Positions 36,433-48,164 of a DNA stretch of 64,000 nt are shown here, piece by piece. Position 1 is the first letter of the stretch. Each line of letters starts with the position of its first letter. Both the position numbers and the translations under genes were made by a program. The notes below the pieces were generated by a model. It made no database searches. It was not told the origin of the DNA and saw nothing but the letters and a program-made list of their open reading frames with translations. Where the stretch lies: assembly GCA_000708835.1 (NCBI GenBank), contig DF236999.1:127876-191875 (forward strand), read 5' to 3'. The DNA is from Klebsormidium nitens (lineage: Eukaryota > Streptophyta > Klebsormidiophyceae > Klebsormidiales > Klebsormidiaceae).

Positions 36433-39400
36433 TCATGTGCCCAGATGCTTCTTAAGCCACTCAGCTGCCGTTGCCCATTGGTCGAACTCAGTTTGTGGCC
36501 TGCAGAAGAACATCTCGTTAGGTGTCCGTTCAACAAGGAAGGACACGAATCTTCTGACATGACTCAGATCTCACCCTTGCTCAATTGAAGATCAAAACCG
36601 TTTACGTAGACAATGGGAGATGCGGCAAGGCGCCATGAGCCCTGGCCAATACCTCGTCCGCTCTAGGATGTCGACAGAGGGACTCAGATTGCCATCGGAG
36701 ACGAGTGATCATACAAGACGGAACAATGGAGCAGAGACTCACTTGTCGAGCGCGTGCGTGTCCTCTGGGAAGATGACGACCTTTGACTCCAGGCCGCGGG
36801 CTCGCAGTGCATGGACGTACTGCACGGCAGGAAAGAGGGGCGGAACATAAGTATCGACAAAGCAACCGGCCAGAAAGATGGATAAATCAATCAAGCGCTT
36901 AACAGTAAGCAGACGGCAACCAACGGATGCGAGGGGCCAGTCTCAGCCGATCGTGTTTGAAGTCCGTTTCAGCTGGATCTGCCGCCCGCCTTTCAAGAGG
37001 ACGAGAAGGACTGGCTCGTAAGATATAGCAATCTGCTTTCAAAAGCAGAGTTCACTTGCATTGCCACTGGTGGATTGCCACTGGTGACAGAGAGCCTTTC
37101 CATCACGATGCAACTTCGGCAACGGTTTTCGACACAAAATGTTTTTCTTCCAAGCAATTCAAATGGTCAGAAGAAGCGCCTGCTTTTCTACATGCACCCT
37201 TCCGCTTGGAACGATTTGGTGTTCTAAAGATGGTATATTAAAGAGGCAACGTGGATTCTCCAGGTCATGAGCGTTGCTACGGGTGACAGTGTCACGGAAA
37301 CGTAAAGTGGGCCTTCACCGACCCGCAGAATGCGCGCAAAATCCCATGAACACCTGTCCACAGAGCACGTCAAGAGCCCAAAAGAGATCGGATAAGGCGA
37401 GCTGAGAGAGCTTTGCAGAGCATAACAGCTTTCAATTCGCTGCTCGCCAAAAGGTCGAAGAGAGAAGATTTGCCTGAATAGCAAGAAGAATACGGAAGAA
37501 TACGGTGAGCGTACCTGGAGGCCCTGCGCGAGGGGCACCCGGCGATCCTTCTCCCCAAGGAAGAAAAGCGTCGGGACTTTGACCTGAACGAGAAAAGCAA
37601 CAGCGGATGCCTTAGCAAGGAGGAAAAACTCGTCGGTTGACATCAACCGAAAAGGGCACCACTCTTGACTGGACTCTTGCGCCGATCCCTCGGTGTTGGC
37701 GTCAGCTTTGCTTCCCCGTGACGGCTTCCTTTGCGAGCTGAGGGATCGAACTGAAGCTGACCAAGACAAACCCTGACGTCTCCTCCAAACTCCTATCCCA
37801 GCGCGGCGGCGAAAGCGCGACGATTGCACATTCAAGTCAGCTTTCACGCGCTGATACTATTCTCTCGCACGACATGCCAATGAGCTTCCATGGACCAGCG
37901 CACCGCGCGGGGAGACGCTCACTTTATCCACGTGCGCGATGGGCGACTTTTCGTGCAGCGCCTGCAGGTCCGCCAGCGTCGGGGCGTCCGAATAGGACGC
38001 GATGCCCTTCCGTCCGCCGTACGTTTCGACGAAGCACCAGTCCGGAATATCGCTGATGCCCACCTAGAGGCGGAAGCAGAAGTTGAACATGTGCCCGTCC
38101 TAAGTCCCTTCGTTTTGCTTTGGAACCACGATCGGAATCCCATAGCGTCTGCGCAAACTTTGAATCATCTTCTTCCTTATCAGAAAAGCGATACTGGGGA
38201 TTCTTATGAAGAGTGCTGTGTTTGTCTTCCTTCACTGGACCGGCTATTTTCAGCGGGCGCCGTCAGTTCTTGTTACGTCTTGCTTTCAAGATCTAGACAC
38301 GCAGAATGAGCGGAACACATGCTTGATACTCCGCAAGCCGAGTGAATCGCTTATCTTAAGGCCACTCGAGAACCGGCGTATTTACAATTCTTCTCGATGC
38401 GCGCGACGGTACAACCTGTCACAGACTTCCTCTGCTTGACAGAAAGCACGGCCTTGTCGCGGCGCTCTCTCAACAACCATTGGCTGCAATTCTGTCGCTC
38501 CTTCCTGTCGTCACATTTAAAATCCCGTGTTGTACTAAACCAAGTACAACACGAGAAAGCAAAGGTACGTTACCCACAAGTTTCTTTCTTACCGTTCCCG
38601 GATTCAAAAACCTTGAACTCACCATAGACGAGAGACTGGTGACCGGGTTCCGCAGCACCGCCGTCTTGAACCGGTCTGGCGCCTGGCCAATTAGGTGCGT
38701 CCCCAGGAAGGCCCCGTGGGATCCCCCGATCACAGCAACCCGGTCAGGGTCCGCAAGACCCCGTTGCAGGGCGGCATCTAGAGCGGCGAGGTTGTCGGCC
38801 ACGTCCTGAGAGCCGATGCGCCCGGGGAGGGACTGCAGGGCGTCCTCGCCAAACCCGGTCGACCCCCTGGAAAAGTGAGAAATGCAAATCTTACAGTTGC
38901 GAGGGGCAACGGCCGTACTGGGGTCAACATCAATGCGAGCTCATCTGTCTGTTTTGGAAAGTGGATGCACCTCTCTTCAAAAACAGGGTCAGGATGCGCT
39001 TGCTGCAGCCGCACACGTCACGTGCTCAGTACGCCTGGAAATTTCCATGGCCTCAGCGCGATTCTCTGCGTTTCCACCGACTTGGAAAGCCGGACCCTCA
39101 ATGAAAAACCTTTGCATATTATCCTGAAAGTAAAGCACACACTTCGAATCCCAGCACAACCCAGTGAACTCCAACAGAAACATTAGTTTCAAGGACGGTC
39201 AATGACATTGCCATGGCGACGCAGGAAAACTTTTGGCTTCCTCACCTGAAGTTGACGTGCAGCACCTTGAAGCCCAGCGCAGCCAGAAACGCGTACGACA
39301 TGATCCAGGACGTCGGGATGGCGCTGTGGGGTCCGCCGTGGGGGGCCAGCAGCAGAGGTGCGCTGCCTGGGGCGTCGTTCCCCGAGGTAGACTCGACCAA

Positions 39401-42400
39401 CACGGCGTCAAACGGCAGCTTGGCGCCTGCACACGCGAGCAGGTTAGTGCGGGGTTACGGGCGGGTTACGAGCAGGTTATGCTCAAGGTTGAGAAGTGGT
39501 TGTAGCGGCATGGTCGTGGCTAGGGGCGGCTTGAGAAAGTTGATGAGCGGATTGGGAGCCGGGTAAGAAGGTGCGCGCAGACTGAGCGTCTTCTGCGCGT
39601 ATTGCGTGCTGATACGGCAGTTAATTCTATTTTATTAACCTCTGCCTCCTTGCTAATGGGTACCGTCATGCGAGACTCCGGCGAAGCTTTCAAGACACAG
39701 GCACAAAGCGAAGACTCAATCAGGCCGTACAAAGTAGAGGTCCGTCAAAGGAAACGAGAGGAAACCTGCTTCAGGAATGAAGAACAACAAATCTTTGTAT
39801 GTGCAAGAATACTCAAAATTACCAATACTTGATGCTCAGGACTAAGACCTACCAGCCGGCAGCTCGTCGCCTGAGGGTGAGGAGGGTACGGGAATCTGGA
39901 GAACTTCAAACCGGAGGGACCTGAGTGCCGTCTCGACCTGCAGCAAACCACATGTCTATTCTCCACAAGTCCCACGAGTGCCAGCTGCACATGGTATTGG
40001 AGTTGCTTGGAACGCTTGTCTCTTGACCCTTGCGCTAGCAATACGAACTCTTGTGTCCCTAATGATTGCTGTCTCTACCAGACACGTGTGCAAGCCTGAA
40101 AGCGCCGCGATAGAAAGCTCAAGTACTGTCCAAGAGCATCGGCTATCTTTGAGGATAATTTGTCTACTGAATCTGCTTGGCCTTGAGAAAGTTTCCAGCC
40201 CGTTCGGATTGGGCATATTGGCTCAAAGCGCCTTCAAGGGCCTCAACTGGCCATTCAACAAGAGGGATGTAAAAGGATCGGAACAGCCTTACACAACTCT
40301 AATTGATTGCGTCATGGGGAAAACACAGTACATCTGCAGGCAGCTTTCGTCCCTTCCTCGTGACGCTCATCCGATCTGCGACAAAGCCGAGACTAAGAAA
40401 TCGATCAACGTACCTTTTCGGAGAACGGCACTGCTGCTGGTGGCGCGTCCTCGCGTTCCCACGCGCCCGCAGCAGAGGGCCGGAACAGACGCAACACGGG
40501 CGGCCGACTGGGAGAGCTCTCCGCTGCATAACGGTCGACAAAGTTAAGGACACGCTGCGGTCGGTACGCCTTCGCATCTTGGGGCGGTTGTCTACATGAG
40601 GGGTAGAGGAGAATTGTCTTTCAAATAGACATTAGGAGCGTGCTTGATAGAGCGAGGTGAACGACGAAACGTTCAAGCAGTCTGGACAGGGAGCACCAAA
40701 GGAGATGGAGCGAATCTTGACACTTCTTGGATTGCATTTTTGTGACGAACCGATTGGGAACCACTAAACGGGTCACCTGCCTCGCTGTGCCAACCTTGAC
40801 CTCTTCGGAACGAGACACTTTCTCGGACCCAAAGCCATCATAAAGTCGGCGACGGATGGGAATGCCTCCCTCGCAACACCCATCCACTTCTATCTCAACC
40901 TTCTCGATGGGTACTCTCGACTCGTGAAGAACACAAAGCGGCCGCCTGCATATGCATCTACAAGAAAGCGACCATTCGAGAGATAACTGCTCACCAGCGG
41001 CAATCAAGCCTGGAGACACATCGAGGAGAGATACCGCGCAGTCTGCCGTCGATGAGACGCATATCCGTGTCAACGCTTCGTCATCTTTGCTGCACAATGC
41101 CCGAAAGGAACGCGATCGGAAACAAGCATGTATAAGTGCAGTTGCCGCGCCGTCGGATGCGGACACCTTCTAACGAATTTAGCTTGCCACCCTCTCTTCG
41201 CGGCAATTATTCTTCCTCGCTGCATTCATGACGTGCCTTCGTATACTCCCATGAGCGTTCAGTCGCCGTCACAGACAGCATCTGAAGCAAGAAACCGCAC
41301 GAGCCGCGATCTTCATCTACAATACACCCAGAGGTACAATGAGAGTCAACAAAAGCCGGCGGCGACTGACCGGGTAAGATCGACGGAGAGCACTGCCGGG
41401 ACGCTTCGCCAGGCGGTGCTCAAAATGACCGTTTTCCCGTCCGCCAAAAAGGGCCGCCGCGGCAGCTGGAGACAGTACAGCCCGGGGAAGTCGTGGACGT
41501 CCCTCGGGGCGCCCTTCACGTCGATCTGCGCGAGGTGACGGCTCGTTCTGTGGTTGCGGAAAAGCGAGAGGAAATCCCCTCTTGAAGCCGATAAAGCCGT
41601 GTGTTGATTGGTAGCTCTGGCTTCTGAGAGTATAACACCCTATCAGCGTGACTTTTAGAGCGAACCCTGAAACTTCGAAAGCATACGACGGGACGGAGCA
41701 GGTTATGGAAAAGAGACACAGCGACGACGTTTTAATCATTCAAACGGGCGGGCTCTCGGCGGGTCGCCTGATGCACTCACCACGGTGGTTATTTGAGCGC
41801 CCTCATTGTGAGGCCAGGGGATGGTGTGCAGGGAGTTGGTGGCGTTGTGTGCGCCGCTGTCGACTGCAGCGCGCGCCGAGAGGAACACCAGCGTACATCC
41901 GTCCGGACTGCAGAGGAGGCAGGAACACGTGAGCGAGCTCGAATTGTCGGCGCTTTTCAAGACAAAGTTTTGGAGCTGGCTTGAGAGAAGCCGTATCGAG
42001 ATCTGCGTTCCGCCCTAAGCATCTCGATCTGGTATGTGAGTCTTTTCGTGGGCTTCGGTTAAAGGATGCATTGCTGGGAGCCAATATAAGCCCGCGCTAA
42101 CATTTCCGGTGCACGCGTGATAGAGTACAAGCGATGGAAAAGGCAAACCGAGGCTGACCTGAAGCGAGGGGAGAAGGCGCTGCTGATACCCGGCGTGAGC
42201 TCGACCGCAGAAGCGGTGGCGGTGTCTTGAGTTGTGCTGGCAAAGACAACAGTCCAGTTAGCTCATGACGTATGTAAGTGGTTCGCTTTGAACCACATGA
42301 CAGCATACTGTTGAAGAGAACCGAGGCTCGTCTGTGAGCACCGGGTTGAGACGGGGGCAGCAGTCCCCCCCTGAAACAATATAAAAGGATCCCAATATAT

Positions 42401-44247
42401 TCCAATTGACCAGGGAACTTGATGGTGAACTATGCGAGTCTTGAGCAAAGTTTGAAATCCAGCAGGTGAAGCCGACATACTAGCCGGCTGCTGCTGAAAA
42501 ATGGAGGAGTGGGTTCAGGAGGCTGGGTGTGTGTCAGGATATTCCAAGTTCAGCCAACTGACCTGCCAAACGACGGGGCGCCCGCAGCAAACAGGTAGCA
42601 GGGCCGGTTGAAGCAGTAGATCATGCCCAGCTTCTTGATAGTCTGGAACTGCTGGCCCTTCACTTCCCATCCCACGAAAACGACGGTGCCGTCCGGCGCA
42701 TTTTCCGACGGTGGCGCCCATTGGACCTGCCCGGCGCTGAGCTCAGCGGGGATCCCTCCCACGGGTTTGACGGTCTTGCTGCAGCGATGAGGGAATAGCT
42801 TATAAAGGCACTCAAAGTAGTTTATTCATCACGTCGATTTCATGAACAGCAAGATTTGCCTTCCTAAGCAGGCCGTTCTTAATCACCTCTCAACTGTCGG
42901 GAGAATATTGTATCATCTCCTTGAATGGAGCTCTGAGTGGGATGTGTAGATCAGGGGGCAAGGCATCAAGTACCTTTTTATGTCCAGGACATAGACCAAT
43001 GGTCGGTGCTTTCCGGTATACTTCTCCCCCCAGTCCTCCACCCAGTCCCCTCTCCCTTTCCATGTCCCAGCGTCGTTGCCTGCCGCTTTCTTCTCCAAAT
43101 CCTCCGTTCCCTTGGCGGCTTGCCTCCGACCATACACAGGTCTCTCTGGCGCAGGCTCTTCAGCAATGTAGACTACTCGAGTTTCGTCCTGGTTCCAGGA
43201 CACGCCTTCGAACCTGACACATCAAAAAGCAAAGTAGAGAAGAATGAGCAGCCATGGAGGTCCATGATCAGCCTCTACAAGGTGAAAGCAGATAACCCCC
43301 GTGAAAGAAGTGTCAAGGGCCCACCTGCTTGTCCAACAAACTATCAAGTGCCCCAGCCGCAGACAAAGTGAGCTGTCCAAGGAGGAATTTTTACTCTCGT
43401 TGAGAGCGACAAACGCCACCATTCGACATACAATGCACCACATTTGTGGATGCAACGAGACGTTCTCCCCTTACCAGCCATCGTTGTAGACGCTGCCGTG
43501 CGTGCTGGCGGGGACAAAGACTTCGTGCACCAGGCGCCCCTGGCCCCAGATCTCCAGCTTTGTCGGCCCTCCTGCTGTGCCGTCCTTTCCAGCTTCACCA
43601 TTGCGAACAAGGAGAGTGTACTCTCCAGAGGGAGCTGGGACAACAAGTGCCACCCCAGAAAGCTCCCAGGGGAAGGGTGACCAGGAGGGGGCGACAGGTG
43701 GCGTGCTTTCATTGGGTGTGGTTATTGTGGATATGAACTTGCGGATAGTGTTGGCCGGCAGATTGCGCTGGACTTGTGACACAAGTACGCTTGTCAGTGG
43801 GGCTCCTGCAAACAATGATCGCTCTTTTATGAAGTTACCGCAGGGGAGGTCTAGACTTGGCGACTGTCAGTGAATAGGGGGGAAGCGATTGGGGACGGTG
43901 GACGCCAACGGTTTGAAAGTGCGATGAGCCTGACTCACTTCGAGTCTCTGATGGAACAGCACCTTTCACGCTTCAATCTTCAAGGGTGGTGTGTGATCGA
44001 TTCAAGAAAAAAGCAGGCCGCAAATGACTTTTCATACTTCAAGCAGAGGAAACTTCTGCAGAACAGGGCAGATCAAACGGCCTTCTTGTCGATGGCATCC
44101 CTGGTACATACCGTGCTTGCTGTTGCTCAGAATCCAAGCTCTGTCGATCTGAGGAATGGACGCAAAGCCTTCCAGCAACTCCAACGTGTCCGCTTCCTGT
44201 GTTTCCAGCGGCTGCCCATTTGTATCCTCACTTTGCGCAATTGCCAT
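36433..44247 (-). CDS. AARE: acylamino-acid-releasing enzyme (acylaminoacyl-peptidase, S9C)
   Basis: A prolyl-oligopeptidase-family serine peptidase that removes N-acylated residues from peptides and helps clear damaged proteins. Sixteen exons: 44112-44247, 43475-43805, 42974-43213, 42563-42778, 42159-42236, 41781-41907, 41371-41525, 40995-41089, 40414-40523, 39853-39937, 39246-39426, 38623-38866, 37923-38063, 37515-37583, 36743-36819, 36433-36499; 2352 nt (783 aa), every phase consistent. The N-terminal part is the beta-propeller (FEIWG-type motif here as LEIWGQGRLVHEVFVP; HGSVYNDGWFEGVSWNQDET; SPDGCTLVFLSARAAVDSGA). The catalytic alpha/beta hydrolase domain has LLLAPHGGPHSAIP, the nucleophile Ser634 in GGSHGAFLGTH, Asp726 in LGEKDRRVP and His758 in PEDTHALDK. 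The start chosen is the first ATG (44247); an in-frame TTG lies upstream at 44271. It looks intact and matches plant AARE in length and motifs. Confidence 0.95.
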
Positions 44248-45120
44248 CGTGATTGGCACCCTCGACTGCAAAGCTTGACGTGTATGATAAGAACAATACG
44301 ATTCGGCCCTTCAAAGCATTCTGATCTTCACACCTGAAAGCGCTTTCAAAGTTCGTTGTCTGTGTAAAAGAATCTGAATGCCCCCTATGGATGTTTGCCG
44401 CAAGTGGGCTAGCACCGAAGAAACACCAAACAACTCTAGCGCTCTGAATTACCTGCAAAGCCCGCAATGGGGGAAGTGAAGGAGCAATGCGAGGAGCAAT
44501 AGCGATGCAGGACACCATTGATGATTGCACGCTTCGCACTGGCAGCTAGCATAATCCACTTTCACTAAGCCCAGCATATTGAATCCGCCATATCTCGGAA
44601 AATTCCTTTAGATTACTGTATATATACGGGCTTTTTGGAAAGCGGCAATCGTCATAACACTGCCAAGTTAAATACATAGGTACAATGGTATGCTTTAGAT
44701 TGTTTAGTGAGGCTCATATTTCAACAGAGCGTTGCCATATTGGCTGTATTTCTACTGGGCACCTGGGTAACCGGGCTCAGCTGCAGGCGCAACTTATATC
44801 CAAAGATTTTCAGAGCCGTTCATCCAACCGTTCAAATAATATATCTTTTGTGATCGACGGTTTTCGCAGAGGACACCGAGACTTTCTAGCAAGGCTCGAG
44901 ATTTTGCAATATGGTCGGTGAAAACTGCCGAGTATTATCCAGTCTGCAGTGCAGATTGTAATTGCCATCCTGCAAACAAACAGCCCGAGTTGCACAGGAA
45001 TCTCTCTCTTTCAGTTTCACTTCGCAATCTTCATCTTTCACTGTTCAGGGAGGCTTGGACTTGACAGAGCGTTGTGGAGCCCTACATTCCGACGCCATTC
45101 TTCGTTTAAGTTCAGCAGCC
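44248..45120. promoter_or_regulatory. divergent promoter region, acylaminopeptidase / RNA-binding protein
   Basis: The only space (873 bp) between the start codons of two divergent genes, so it must hold both 5' UTRs and promoters. A TATA-like TATATATA run lies near 44619. The 60 bases before the plus-strand ATG are pyrimidine-rich, as expected of a 5' UTR. No exact promoter elements can be assigned. Confidence 0.5.
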
Positions 45121-47124
45121 ATGGCTGCTACTGCAACTTTTGCCCGTAGTGTGTTGTCGCAGTTTGTTGGCACGTCTGTTTCCACAGCAGCCAAGACAGT
45201 GTCCACCCGGGCAATCTCTGCCTTCCCTAGGCAGGGGGTCAGGGCAGCTCCTCTTGGTCTAAGCCTGGAGCTGCCGTTCGCCGCTGGACAGCTGAGGCCT
45301 GCCGTTCTCTCCAGAAACTTCTCTCAAGTAAAGGCAGCCGCTCTGGATGAGGAATTTAGTGTGGGAACAGCAGAGGAGGCTGATGCTGGCTTCGATGCCG
45401 CACCCCCCGCTCCCGCTGCACCACCTCAGGGAACAAAGCTGTATGTTGGCAACCTGCCCTGGAGTGTCGATAGCGAGAGCCTGGCAGAACATTTCCAGCA
45501 GGTTGGGAATGTGGATATGGTTGAGGTGAGAGAGTCGAGCACTCTTCTCTGTGGTAATGGTGTGGAGCTACAGTCTGCTTTTCTTGGAGGCTCAGTGCTT
45601 CAGTCTTAGTCCAAGGTCAGTGCATCAGTGTTCGAAGCATGCTGCAATCGCAAACATGGCCCTGACTCCTGTTTATGTGTTGCAAGGTCAAAAGATTCTC
45701 TTTTGTGCTTTGAATATCCTTTTGCATACAAACTTAGTGACTTTTGTGATTCGCAGGTCATCTATGACAGAGAAACCGGCAGGAGCAGAGGGTTTGCTTT
45801 CGTGACTTTCGCCACACAGGCTGAGGCAAATGCTGCCATTGAGCAGCTAGATGGCACAGTGAGTCCATTTTCCATTTTATGTTTGTCAATTGTTGGTGAA
45901 TTCGTCCTTTGATCCTTGAAGAAAGGCTCGCTCTATGCAGCCACTCTGATGCGCACACAGCGCACCATGTTTGTGATACAAACATCAACCAAATAGTCTG
46001 TTCTTTGCAAATTTTCTCCGTCTATTGCCAAGGTCAGCTACAGCGCATCAGCGCGACATATATACAGAGCCTTTTGGTAATGGTGTGCTTTGTGACTGTG
46101 CTTTCAGGACTTGGGTGGCCGCTCCCTCAGAGTGAACTATCCCAACCCTACCGGCACAAGGACTGAGAGGACTGAGAGGCCCCCCAGGCCCGCTGGTGCT
46201 GGTGGCGCCGGGGGCAGGAGGAACGACCCTAACAAGCTGTACGTTGGGAACCTGTCATGGGGAATGGACGACTTGGGCCTTGAGGAGCTTTTCGCAGAGT
46301 TCGGGGCTGTTAGTGACGCAAAGGTTGTCACAGACAGGGATACGGGACGGTCAAGAGGGTTTGGTTTCGTCACCATGTCATCGGGTCAGGAGGTGAAGGA
46401 GGCTATCACAGCACTTGACGGAGTGGTGAGTGCTTGACCTGCCTTGGCCTTGAGCAGACTGCCAGTCTTCCTGCAAATCCATCCTTGGAGCTGTTTCTGA
46501 TACCTGACGAGTGGCAGTTACATTTCTAGACCAGTCCTATTTGCTGGATTTTGAGTAGCTTGTCAACACCATTACCAGATGACATTTGTGCTGGCAATTG
46601 GCTTGTATCTGTGTTTTTTGCACCAAAAAAGTCGCAAGCAATATCCGCCTGCAACTTTCTTGGCAGTGTTCTCAAGTGGTCAGGGCAGCACATTGTGTAT
46701 ATTGTAGTGTGCCAGGAAGCTGGCAAGCTTTACGGGGTCTCTCACAAGGGCTGTCAGCTGGGGTAAAGAGGCGCAAAGCCATTAAAGTTGGGATTCATAT
46801 GCGGTCCAGTCTTAAAACTAACAGAATTGAATGCTACTCTTGAAGAGGACTGACAATCCACTAGGCCACCTTGCATATAGACCACCTTTCAGCAATATCA
46901 GTTAGCTACCTCCTTCGGAGACATGTGCAGGTTCTGAGCTGCCCCTTATGCTGTTGCAGGAAGTGGACGGCCGTATTCTTAGGGTGAACCAAGCTAACCA
47001 GGAGGGCGCCGGCGGTGGTGGCGGCCGTGGTGGCGGCGGCGGTTTCGGAGGTGGCCGCAGAGAAGGGGGCTATGGAGGCGGCGGCGGTGGCGGTGGCGGC
47101 TATGGGAGCAATGACGGGTGGTAG
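45121..47124 (+). CDS. organellar (cpRNP-like) RNA-binding protein with two RRMs and glycine-rich tail
   Basis: Exons 45121-45525, 45757-45858, 46108-46425, 46960-47124; 990 nt (329 aa). Residues 1-~85 ([19 protein letters not shown] onward, Ser/Ala/Arg-rich, almost no acidic residues) look like an organelle transit peptide. A short acidic Ala/Pro linker follows ([17 protein letters not shown]). RRM1 (about 106-182) has RNP2 LYVGNLPW and RNP1 [11 protein letters not shown]2 (about 212-288) has LYVGNLSW and RGFGFVTM. The spacer between them is rich in Arg/Pro/Gly. The protein ends in a ~35-residue Gly-rich tail and terminal DGW. Chloroplast ribonucleoproteins bind and stabilise plastid mRNAs and help editing; that role is inferred. 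The Gly-rich tail is more typical of glycine-rich RNA-binding proteins, so a mitochondrial destination is also possible. Introns interrupt each RRM. Confidence 0.9.
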
Positions 47125-48164
47125 GGGATGAGAGCAAGGTCTAGAGCTTGGGGAATCGTGACATTTGTGTTCAGTAGACATTTCGGAAGGTTCTGTTCCT
47201 GTCCACATAGGTTTTGGTTACTCCTACGGGTTGGGTCTCACAAACGAGTGTTCTTATCAGGATAGGAAATGTCTTTGCGCTCTGCTCTACAAGCATATGG
47301 AGCATCTGAAAGCCTGCAGACTTGGGACATGGTCTCCCGGGCTGCTGGTTGCTGCTCTTCCTCGCAGAGGGCCTTCCGAAGTGAGGTATGATACTGCGAT
47401 CAGCGTACAAATCAGACAAGCGGCCTTTGGTTGTCACAAACATTCATTTCAGTATCTTTCAAACCGAACGGTGTACACTGCATCGACCCAGCTCAAGGTT
47501 GTTCAATGAGCGGAAGTTTGACATTTGATCTGTTTAAAGTAATTTGCGATGACAAGCAAACTTATTGGCAAAGAGCAGGCCCATCCCCTCGCTTTGCGAG
47601 GAACTGACGCTCTGATGTGTATACGGTCCACTTGCGCACTGAATATGATTATTGTACTTATGCTAGTCAAGGTCCCAATCTCGTATCGACTGCCATGCAG
47701 CAAAACTAAATAATGTATCATGTTGACCGAGTATGGTTGAACAAGTCAGTCAGAGTTGCACATGCTTAGTAAGTGCCACGAATTCGAAGTCGCCACATGT
47801 ATATATCATTTCTCAATTGACGCAGCCCGTGGAATTTGAATGCATTGCTATATGTACAGTTGATGCTTAACACTGATGCATCATTAATGCGGGTGTTTTT
47901 TCATCTTTGTCAGCCACATAGCTGAGACGGCCACAAGCCTCTTGATCCGCCATGCACACATGTATGTGACTCTAATATTGTCTTCTTCTTCAAATGCGCG
48001 CGTGAGTCTATGCTCCACCTACCAAACGATTGTAATGAATTGCAGTAGCATGCGGCATGTAGCATTGCGCAATTGAAATTGCAACTTTCCAAGTTACTAG
48101 CATGGCCCCAAGCCACGCTTAGTACCGGAATCAATTCGAATTGTCCGCAAAGTGTTCCTGCCAT
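47125..48164. other. convergent intergenic region
   Basis: Lies between the 3' ends of the RRM protein gene and the PDZ protein gene. The first few hundred bases are probably the 3' UTR of the former. No conserved exon, repeat or RNA gene was recognised. Confidence 0.55.
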
